From an uncultured Oscillospiraceae bacterium (GTDB lineage: Bacteria; Bacillota; Clostridia; Oscillospirales; Oscillospiraceae): DNA of 31,196 nt. Numbering within the stretch: the first letter of the stretch is position 1; every line of letters begins with the position of its first letter. The stretch spans positions 1-31,196 of the forward strand of contig CAAFLE010000117.1 of assembly GCA_900763675.1 (NCBI GenBank). The letters are read 5' to 3'. The notes beneath the pieces were generated by a model. That model was not told where the DNA came from. It was given only the letters and a program-made list of their open reading frames with translations, and did not search any database. Position numbers and translations under genes: made by a program. Below are positions 26,069 to 31,196 of this stretch, one piece after another.

Positions 26069-26620
26069 TTGTCTGAAGAAGTGATCGTCCGGCTGGGCGC
26101 ACCGACATTGGCGGGGATCAAAACGGGAAGTCTGTTCCCCTGCGCCTGCTCCTCGCGCAAAAGTGCGGAAGAGAGTCTGCGGCGGCTCAACCGCAGTCTT
26201 GCCCCGAAAGGGCTTTGCCTGCTGCCGCTGCGGTATTCGGAAAAGAGCGTGCTGCTCTACCTCTTCCGACCGGCGGAGCTGTCCCGCGATCTGCGCGACA
26301 GAGACGCGGCGGAGCTGCTCCGGCAGGAGGGCTACCCCTGCGAGAGCTGCGGCAAGTGTCTTGCGGCGCTTACAAGAAAGCTGCGCAGCGGCGGGGAATT
26401 TCCCCACGAGATCGGTCTGTTCCTCAGCTATCCCCCGGAGGACGTAAAGGGCTTTATCGAAAACCGCGCCGCCAATTACAAGTGCTGCGGCATATGGAAG
26501 GTCTACGGCGACGAACAGAAAGCCAAAGAGCTTTTTGCCAAATACAAAAAATGTACGGACATCTACTGCGAACGGTATAAAGCGGGCTGCGGCATTGACG
26601 AGCTTGCCGTCGCGGTGTGA
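26069..26620 (+). CDS. DUF3793 family protein, TTG start
   Basis: A 183-residue cysteine-rich protein (eleven Cys). It shows the DUF3793 C-terminal signature: HEIGLFLSYPPEDVKGFI (113-130), then YKCCGIWKVYGDEQKAKELF and YKKCTDIYCERY. A CESCGKC cluster (91-97) could bind a metal or redox centre (inference). AAAGGAGG at 26053-26060 lies 8 nt before TTG at 26069. No ATG fits that site, so the TTG start is favoured. The function is unknown. The family is often found beside a flavodoxin, as here (25-nt gap to the next start), suggesting a redox or iron-limitation role. Confidence 0.82.
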   Translation: MSEEVIVRLGAPTLAGIKTGSLFPCACSSRKSAEESLRRLNRSLAPKGLCLLPLRYSEKSVLLYLFRPAELSRDLRDRDAAELLRQEGYPCESCGKCLAALTRKLRSGGEFPHEIGLFLSYPPEDVKGFIENRAANYKCCGIWKVYGDEQKAKELFAKYKKCTDIYCERYKAGCGIDELAVAV

Positions 26621-26645
26621 CGCGCCGGAAAGGATGATAAACATT

Positions 26646-27071
26646 ATGAAAAAAACTGCTGTAATTTACTGGAGCGGGACCGGCAATACCGAAGCGATGG
26701 CAAACGCCGTTGCCGAAGGGCTGCGCTCCGCCGGAGCGGACGCTGCTCTGCTCACCGCCGATGCGGTGGACGCTTCTGCGCTTGCGGAGCTGGACGCCGT
26801 GGCGCTCGGCTGCCCCGCAATGGGCGCGGAAACGCTCGAAGAAGATGTTTTCGAGCCGATGTTCTCCGCCTGCAAAAAGACGCTCGCCGGAAAAAAGGTC
26901 GCGCTCTTCGGCTCCTACGGCTGGGGCGACGGCGAATGGATGCGCACCTGGGAGCAGGAATGCCGCACCGCGCACATCGCGCTTTGCTGCGAGAGCGTGA
27001 TCTGCTGCGAAGCGCCCGGCGACATTGAGCTGGAAGCGTGCCGCGAACTGGGCCGCGAGCTGGCAAAATAA
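26646..27071 (+). CDS. Flavodoxin (short-chain)
   Basis: A 141-residue FMN-binding electron carrier. The phosphate-binding loop is YWSGTGNTEAMA near the N-terminus. The isoalloxazine-contact regions include GCPAMGAETLEE and FGSYGWGDGEWM. Flavodoxins replace ferredoxin when iron is scarce, which fits the neighbouring DUF3793 gene. Three ATG-like choices exist. ATG 26646 is preferred because ATG 26634 touches the GGAAAGG at 26627-26633, although the resulting 12-nt spacing is long. Confidence 0.93.
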   Translation: MKKTAVIYWSGTGNTEAMANAVAEGLRSAGADAALLTADAVDASALAELDAVALGCPAMGAETLEEDVFEPMFSACKKTLAGKKVALFGSYGWGDGEWMRTWEQECRTAHIALCCESVICCEAPGDIELEACRELGRELAK

Positions 27072-27083
27072 ATACGGTAGCAC

Positions 27084-27110
27084 ACCGGGTCAATCCCCTT
27101 TCCCGGTTTG
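27084..27110 (+). terminator. Weak terminator after the flavodoxin gene
   Basis: ACCGGG (27084-27089) pairs with CCCGGT (27102-27107) and is followed by TTTGTTAT. It is a short stem and begins 12 nt after the stop. Confidence 0.5.
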
Positions 27111-27170
27111 TTATACAACGATCCTCCAACCCCCACATTCTTTCCTTTTTGTTGTTCCCATCCCACGCAC

Positions 27171-27198
27171 GACCGGCTGTCTTCCCCGACAGCCGGTC
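27171..27198. other. Perfect 11-bp hairpin upstream of the tRNA gene
   Basis: GACCGGCTGTC (27171-27181) and GACAGCCGGTC (27188-27198) enclose TTCCCC. The following sequence (ACTCTCATTTCC) is only moderately T-rich. It may be a second terminator for the flavodoxin transcript. A further 7-bp inverted repeat (27206-27212 with 27225-27231) follows. No gene is seen in 27072-27286. Confidence 0.6.
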
Positions 27199-27238
27199 AC
27201 TCTCATTTCCGGCGTCGAAAAAGACCGGAAAATTCTTC

Positions 27239-27267
27239 TTTACTTTTCCGGCGGGGCTTGCTATAAT
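27239..27267 (+). promoter_or_regulatory. Promoter of tRNA-Arg
   Basis: TTTACT (27239-27244) and a consensus TATAAT (27262-27267) are 17 nt apart. The tRNA begins about 20 nt after the -10. Confidence 0.75.
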
Positions 27268-27286
27268 AATAAAGCTAAGAAAATAT

Positions 27287-27363
27287 GCGCCAGTAGCTCA
27301 GCTGGATAGAGTGTTGGCCTCCGGAGCCAAAGGTCGTGGGTTCAAATCCCGTCTGGCGTACCA
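27287..27363 (+). tRNA. tRNA-Arg (anticodon CCG)
   Basis: A full cloverleaf can be drawn. The acceptor stem is GCGCCAG with CTGGCGT. The D arm includes AGCTCAGCTGGATAGAG. The anticodon stem is TTGGC/GCCAA around the loop CTCCGGA, giving anticodon CCG, which reads CGG. The T arm carries GTTCAAATC. The discriminator is A and CCA is encoded (27361-27363). The first acceptor pair is G1-U72, a wobble. A phage-like gene lies downstream on the other strand, as is common at tRNA loci. Confidence 0.95.
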
Positions 27364-27374
27364 CAAAGCCCTTG

Positions 27375-27420
27375 ATTTTACAGCGTTTTTCGTTTTCGTC
27401 AGCAAAAGCGTTAGTAAAAT
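27375..27420. repeat. Imperfect inverted repeat just downstream of the tRNA
   Basis: ATTTTAC (27375-27381) and GTAAAAT (27414-27420) flank an A/T-rich 32-nt spacer with GCG and CGC-like inner matches. It lies between tRNA-Arg and the terminator of the polyvalent-protein gene. It could act as the tRNA terminator region or be a relic of an integration site; neither is proven. Confidence 0.4.
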
Positions 27421-27423
27421 CAC

Positions 27424-27456
27424 AAAAACAGAGCCGCTACTGCGGCTCTGTTTTTT
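27424..27456. terminator. Bidirectional terminator between tRNA-Arg and the polyvalent-protein gene
   Basis: A perfect 14-bp stem (27424-27437 with 27442-27455) has a TACT loop. It is followed by T residues on the plus strand, with the mirrored A-run giving T residues on the minus strand. The minus-strand gene stop (27457-27455) touches its edge. Confidence 0.88.
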
Positions 27457-29527
27457 ATCTCCCGTTATAGAACGCGAGCTTCATTCGGATCATCGCTTCC
27501 CGCTCCATGATCCGATCATGCTCATATTCCCAGATCGAGCGCATACTTCCGTACTCGCGGATGAGCCGCACTGCCTGCGCGTGGAACAGCTCACAGTGTT
27601 CCAGCTCCTGCGACGCCTTGGACAGCCACTTGCTTTCCGTCTCGTAGTCATATTTCTGGTCGTCGGCTTTGGTGGCTTCCTGATATGCCGCCGTCCGCTC
27701 ATCGACGACCCGTTGGAGCGCAGAATAGGATTTTACAAAAGCTCTCGCCGTTTCGTTATCGAAAGACGGTTTTTTGTTGTCCGAATAGCCGGTTTCGTTA
27801 TCCGTTGTCCGGCTTTCCACCTCTACGCTCGCTTTGCCGGAAGATTTTTCTTGACTATTCCCCTCCGTCTGGCGTATATTAGCCGTAGAAGAGGATTTCC
27901 CCTGTTGAGCGCCGGTTTCGGTAACGGAATCGGAAGAGCCGTGCTTTATGGCGGGGGAAGTCTTCTTTTCCATTTTCCCCACATTGTACACAACTACTCC
28001 GTTTCCGCCGTCAGCGGTAGAGATCGTTACCTGATAGTATGTCCCATCGAAGTCCTGAAACCGTGCTTCCCTGTAAATCCATCCGTTCCTCGCAAACTCT
28101 CCGTGAATTGGTTGACCGTTTCTTGCGGTTTCATCTTTTCGCGGTTTTTTATTTATTCTTTCCGAAATCTGCGCCAGCTCGTCAATATGAGCCTCTGCGT
28201 TCAGCTTGGCTTCGTATTCGGCGTCCGTCATTCTTCGCATGGTGCCGTTTTCGTCGCGGACATAGTTCCGGAAGCTCGCTTTCCCGGCGGTGTCCTCCGT
28301 GATTTTCAGCGCGTCCCCGGAATCCGTCGTGAGGATCACGTCCTCGCCGCTGCGGATCTTTCGGTTGATGTACCCCTCGATCTGGTCAGCCCAGCTCGCC
28401 GGGTCGTTTCCGAAAATAACCTGCCGGTCAGCCTGCACGTACTTCTTCCCGTCCGGAAGGACAACGATGCTCGCCCGTCCGGAAGATTTTCCTTGACTTT
28501 TCCCGGAATTGGAGCGTATAGTAGGGTCAAAGGAAGCAGTCCCGGCAGGCGCTTCGGGCGTTTGGGTCAGGGCGGAAGCATTGGCCGTGTCGGCTATGCT
28601 TCCTTTTTTTCTGCCCGCATACATGGTCTGAACGTACAGATCAAGGCTCGATCCTCCGCTGTCCACGGCGAAAACCGTGATGCGGCTGTTGTCGATGGTC
28701 TTTTTAAATTCCGCTGCCGGTCTCCCGAAATAGTCGCTTTCGCTGATGCTGTCCGGATTCCCTATGACCTCCGGGATTTTCCGGAAGTCCTCGGCAGTGA
28801 CCGGTCGCTGTCCTCTCGGTGCTTCCGCAGCTTCCGTTCCGTGGTCTTTGAAGATCTTCCGCACGTTATCCGCTCGGAGCGTAACATTCTTTCCACGAAA
28901 ATCGTACCCGGTCTCGTTCATGATCTCTTCCGCCAGCGAACCGTCCACTGTGCCGAAATAGATTTTCGACACGTAGTTTTTGTCCGACCTTGCCTTTTCC
29001 ACAAAGCTCTTCAGCTGCTCGGCGTTTTCATAAACGATGATTTTCTTGCTCTGTCTCCAGTTCTCTTTCTGCTGCTCGCTGTATGTATTGAGAGAGAATC
29101 TCGGAGCTTTATTATTTTCCGGCGGTCCTGTCGTCCGCTGCTGCGCCTCTGCCCTTTGGGCCGGGGCGTTTCTTTCTGTCTCGGCGCGCACGGCCTCCTG
29201 CACCGGCGCGTCGCCGGAGAACCAGTTCAGCCCCGCGTAAGCGTCCGCCGCGATCTCTTCGGTGAGCAGCCGCTCGATTTCGTCCACGCTCATATTTGCG
29301 AAATCGTAGACCCCTGCGTAGTCCGCTTTATAGGCATCCCGCATGGCGTCGTACTCCTCGGCGGTCATGCTCTCGCGTACCACGTCGTCCGCCGTCCGGA
29401 TCATCTCTTCCGTGGCGTTTGCGTGGAAAAGCTCATGCTCCGCGATCAGCGCCGGGGAGACGGCAAGCCCGCTCCCGGTTTTCGCGTCCACACGGAAATA
29501 TACCCGGAAACCGAAAAAGTCGCAAAT
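27455..29527 (-). CDS. Mobile-element polyvalent protein: HExxH peptidase-like, BECR nuclease-like and further modules; N-terminus truncated or atypically started
   Basis: The frame is open for 690 codons from 29527; numbering here is from the GTG at 29491 (678 residues). HELFH (19-23) with TEEIAADAY (77-85) fits a zinc metallopeptidase remnant of phage and conjugative polyvalent proteins. Residues about 150-290 (KIYFGTVDGSLAEEI, DHGTEA, QRPVTAEDF) resemble the phage barnase/EndoU/colicin/RelE-like nuclease domains. Residues about 340-510 resemble another polyvalent-associated domain (RNGWIYREARFQDFDGTYY). A coiled-coil tail follows 575. The start is unclear. AAGGAG (29539-29534) lies 6 nt before an ATT codon at 29527, with a stop just upstream. 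The alternative is the GTG at 29491, which lacks a ribosome binding site. A decayed copy of a longer protein is possible. Confidence 0.6.
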   Translation of the reverse strand: MCDFFGFRVYFRVDAKTGSGLAVSPALIAEHELFHANATEEMIRTADDVVRESMTAEEYDAMRDAYKADYAGVYDFANMSVDEIERLLTEEIAADAYAGLNWFSGDAPVQEAVRAETERNAPAQRAEAQQRTTGPPENNKAPRFSLNTYSEQQKENWRQSKKIIVYENAEQLKSFVEKARSDKNYVSKIYFGTVDGSLAEEIMNETGYDFRGKNVTLRADNVRKIFKDHGTEAAEAPRGQRPVTAEDFRKIPEVIGNPDSISESDYFGRPAAEFKKTIDNSRITVFAVDSGGSSLDLYVQTMYAGRKKGSIADTANASALTQTPEAPAGTASFDPTIRSNSGKSQGKSSGRASIVVLPDGKKYVQADRQVIFGNDPASWADQIEGYINRKIRSGEDVILTTDSGDALKITEDTAGKASFRNYVRDENGTMRRMTDAEYEAKLNAEAHIDELAQISERINKKPRKDETARNGQPIHGEFARNGWIYREARFQDFDGTYYQVTISTADGGNGVVVYNVGKMEKKTSPAIKHGSSDSVTETGAQQGKSSSTANIRQTEGNSQEKSSGKASVEVESRTTDNETGYSDNKKPSFDNETARAFVKSYSALQRVVDERTAAYQEATKADDQKYDYETESKWLSKASQELEHCELFHAQAVRLIREYGSMRSIWEYEHDRIMEREAMIRMKLAFYNGR
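27827..27880 (-). repeat. Linker repeat copy B inside the polyvalent protein
   Basis: It encodes residues 538-555, NIRQTEGNSQEKSSGKAS. It matches copy A at 28469-28522 in 11 of 18 residues and in long stretches of DNA. It separates the third module from the C-terminal coiled coil. A partial third version (QQGKSSS) lies just before it. Confidence 0.7.
28469..28522 (-). repeat. Linker repeat copy A inside the polyvalent protein
   Basis: It encodes residues 324-341, TIRSNSGKSQGKSSGRAS. It lies exactly between the BECR-like module and the next module. At DNA level the core GTCAAGGAAAATCTTCCGG is nearly the same as in copy B. Confidence 0.7.
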
Positions 29528-29542
29528 CTTTTTCTCCTTTTA

Positions 29543-29571
29543 TTGCTTTAAATCGACGGGCATGGTATGAT
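29543..29571 (+). promoter_or_regulatory. Sigma-A promoter of the second NSS gene
   Basis: TTGCTT (29543-29548) and TATGAT (29566-29571) are separated by 17 nt. The -10 is embedded in a palindrome. Confidence 0.7.
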
Positions 29572-29575
29572 ACCA
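29563..29575. promoter_or_regulatory. Palindrome TGGTAT-G-ATACCA over the -10, candidate operator
   Basis: A perfect 6-1-6 inverted repeat covers the -10 hexamer of the second NSS promoter. Its GGTAT...ATACC shape resembles GntR-family operators. A repressor bound here would block RNA polymerase. The cognate regulator is not in this window. Confidence 0.5.
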
Positions 29576-29610
29576 ATGTTTAACATTCTACCATGAGAGT
29601 TGGGAAGAAA

Positions 29611-30975
29611 ATGAAGAGAGAGAATTTCAATTCGCGCATCGGGTTCATTCTTGTGAGCGCCGGATGCGCCATCGGCATCGGAAACGTATGGAAGTTCCCG
29701 TATCTGGCCGGTCAGAACGGCGGTGGGTATTTCGTCCTCTTTTATCTGCTGTTCCTCGTCATTATGGGCATCCCCGTGATGACGATGGAGCTGGCCGTCG
29801 GCCGCGCGAGCCGGAAGAGCGCCGTTCTCGGCTACAAAGCCCTTGAGCCCGCCGGGAGCAAATGGCACTGGCACGGCTGGGCGTGCGTCATCGGCTGTCT
29901 GCTGCTGATGATGTACTATACCACTGTCTCCGGCTGGATGCTCGCCTACTTCTTCAAATTCGTCTCCGGCGCGTTCACGACCGTCACAGTGGAAACGTCT
30001 GACAGCGTGTTTGCCAACATGCTCGGCAACCCCGTGGAAATGGGCATTTTCATGGCGATCACCGTGGCGGGCGGCCTGCTCGTGTGCTCCGGCGGCGTGC
30101 AGAAGGGGCTCGAAAAGGTCACGAAGATCATGATGGTGTGCCTCCTGGCGCTCATCGTCGTGCTTGCCGTGCACAGTCTGACGCTCTCCGGCGCAGGCAA
30201 GGGCATTGATTTCTATCTGCGCCCGAACATGGACACGATCCGCTCCGTCGGCATTTTCAACGTCATCACGAACGCCATGAATCAGGCGTTCTTTACGCTC
30301 AGTCTCGGCATTGCCGCCATGGAGATCTTCGGCAGCTACATGCATGACGACCACACTCTCACCGGCGAAGCGGTGCGCATCTGCGCGCTGGACACATTCG
30401 TGGCGATCATGGCCGGTCTCATCATCTTCCCCGCCTGCTTCAGCTACAATGTGGAGCTGGACCATGGCCCCGCGCTCATTTTTATGACGTTGCCCAAAAT
30501 CTTCCTCGACATGCCCGGCGGCCGCGTGTGGGGCTCGCTCTTCTTCCTCTTTATGACGTTTGCGAGCTTCTCCACCGTGACGGCGGTCTTTGAAAAGCTG
30601 ATCGCGAGCGCGTGCGACAACTGGGGCTGGAGCCGCAAAAAGTCCGTCGGCATCGTCGGCGCGGTGCTCTTTCTTGCCAGCATCCCGTGCGTTCTCGGCT
30701 ATAACGTCTGGAGCGGCTTCCACCCGATGCCCGGCAAGGACATTCTCGATTTTGAGGACTTTCTCGTCAGCTCCCTGCTGCTGCCGATCGGCTCGCTTGT
30801 CTATCTGCTGTTCTGCGTGAGCAAGCGCGGCTGGGGCTTTGATAAGTATCTCGCCGAGTGCAACAAAGGCACGGGCATCAAAATGTCCCCGAAATTCAAA
30901 GTTTACTTCCGGTACATTCTGCCGATCCTTATCATTATAATTCTGGTCGTCGGGCTTGTGCCCCTGTTCCGGTAA
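29611..30975 (+). CDS. Neurotransmitter:sodium symporter (NSS) family transporter, second copy
   Basis: A 454-residue protein from the ATG at 29611, with about twelve membrane helices. Helix 1 carries the NSS signature SRIGFILVSAGCAIGIGNVW followed by KFPYLAGQNGGG, covering the substrate and sodium site region. It ends in YFRYILPILIIIILVVGLVPLF. The start is uncertain. ATG 29611 has GGGAAG about 5 nt upstream, while ATG 29593 has no ribosome binding site. It shares the family with the gene at 23463-24791 but differs clearly along its length, so it is a paralogue and not a recent duplicate. A Sel1-repeat gene follows by 12 nt and is probably co-transcribed. Confidence 0.92.
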   Translation: MKRENFNSRIGFILVSAGCAIGIGNVWKFPYLAGQNGGGYFVLFYLLFLVIMGIPVMTMELAVGRASRKSAVLGYKALEPAGSKWHWHGWACVIGCLLLMMYYTTVSGWMLAYFFKFVSGAFTTVTVETSDSVFANMLGNPVEMGIFMAITVAGGLLVCSGGVQKGLEKVTKIMMVCLLALIVVLAVHSLTLSGAGKGIDFYLRPNMDTIRSVGIFNVITNAMNQAFFTLSLGIAAMEIFGSYMHDDHTLTGEAVRICALDTFVAIMAGLIIFPACFSYNVELDHGPALIFMTLPKIFLDMPGGRVWGSLFFLFMTFASFSTVTAVFEKLIASACDNWGWSRKKSVGIVGAVLFLASIPCVLGYNVWSGFHPMPGKDILDFEDFLVSSLLLPIGSLVYLLFCVSKRGWGFDKYLAECNKGTGIKMSPKFKVYFRYILPILIIIILVVGLVPLFR

Positions 30976-30987
30976 GGAGGTAATCGC

Positions 30988-31196
30988 ATGGCATCAAGTT
31001 ATTACAAGCCCTGCCCGGAGCTGGACCGGTGTGACGAGCTGATCGAAAAATACTGGGACACGGAGCAGTACGACAAGTGCTTCGCCGGTCATCTGGAACT
31101 TGCCGAAAAGGGCTATCCCCTCGCTGAATGCCAGGTCGGGTACTTCTACTACCGCGGGCTCGGCGTGGAAAAGGATCTCGCCAAGGCGCTTTACTG
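30988..31196 (+). CDS. Sel1-repeat protein, 5' part (cut by window end)
   Basis: An open frame of 69 codons runs off the window edge. GGAGG at 30976-30980 lies 7 nt before the ATG. The protein starts MASSYYKPCPELDRC and reaches AECQVGYFYYRGLGVEKDLAKALY, a typical Sel1-like (TPR-related) repeat unit with the GxGV.KD.AKAL pattern. Such repeats are protein-binding scaffolds. What the rest of the protein does cannot be seen. Confidence 0.8.
   Translation, partial: MASSYYKPCPELDRCDELIEKYWDTEQYDKCFAGHLELAEKGYPLAECQVGYFYYRGLGVEKDLAKALY

Noticed and set aside
27038..29551. Long plus-strand open frame opposite the polyvalent-protein gene
   Set aside because: It runs through the tRNA and the terminator, has no ribosome binding site and no family features. 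It is an antisense shadow.

Overview
The window looks like a chromosomal segment of a GC-rich Gram-positive anaerobe of the class Clostridia, probably of the Oscillospiraceae/Ruminococcaceae type. This is inferred from AGGAGG-type ribosome binding sites, canonical -35/-10 promoters, the gene order rpmG-secE-nusG-rplK-rplA, a membrane-anchored HtrA protease, a DUF3793-flavodoxin pair, and two bacterial NSS-type sodium symporters. No rRNA or CRISPR array is present. One tRNA, tRNA-Arg(CCG), is seen.

Layout. (1) 1-2400: a transcription/translation operon (L33, SecE, NusG, L11, L1) closed by a strong terminator directly after rplA, so rplJ-rplL do not follow. (2) 2489-6987: an HtrA-like protease, a DUF364-type protein divergent from an XdhC/CoxI-family maturation factor, and an orphan metal-type ABC substrate-binding lipoprotein whose promoter carries a Fur-like palindrome. 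(3) 7140-7658: a lipoprotein version of the RNase barnase with no barstar beside it. (4) 7742-14338: a complete F-type ATP synthase operon (I, a, c, b, a fused b/delta/alpha polypeptide, gamma, beta, epsilon). (5) 14374-23333, minus strand: a six-gene run read from one visible promoter: GH2 glycosidase, GH36-like alpha-galactosidase, AI-2E family permease, YmdB-like phosphodiesterase, SbcD/YhaO-like nuclease, SbcC/YhaN-like ATPase. The last four genes are chained by 3-4-nt start/stop overlaps. (6) 23463-27071: an NSS symporter divergent from an AraC regulator, then DUF3793 and a short flavodoxin. This cluster looks iron-responsive. (7) 27287-29527: tRNA-Arg(CCG), then a mobile-element-type 'polyvalent' protein with a metallopeptidase-like HELFH motif, a BECR-nuclease-like segment and repeated linkers. 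(8) 29611-31196: a second NSS symporter and the start of a Sel1-repeat protein cut by the window edge.

The most striking item is the ATP synthase. The position normally held by atpH-atpA is one uninterrupted 732-codon frame. It begins with a b-type membrane helix and stalk, continues into a delta C-terminal domain without a recognisable delta N-terminal bundle, and runs into a full catalytic-core alpha subunit. A separate b subunit precedes it, the epsilon subunit lacks its C-terminal helical domain, and the c subunit carries a cyanobacterial/chloroplast-like proton site. Because alpha is present three times per F1, this architecture raises a real stoichiometry question.

Regulation is legible in several places: back-to-back divergent promoters at 7044-7101, a 7-1-7 Fur-like box at 7020-7034, a GTTAG-N6-CTAAC palindrome just after the AraC-gene promoter, and a TGGTAT-G-ATACCA palindrome over the -10 of the second NSS gene. 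All calls were made by reading the sequence; no database search was run.
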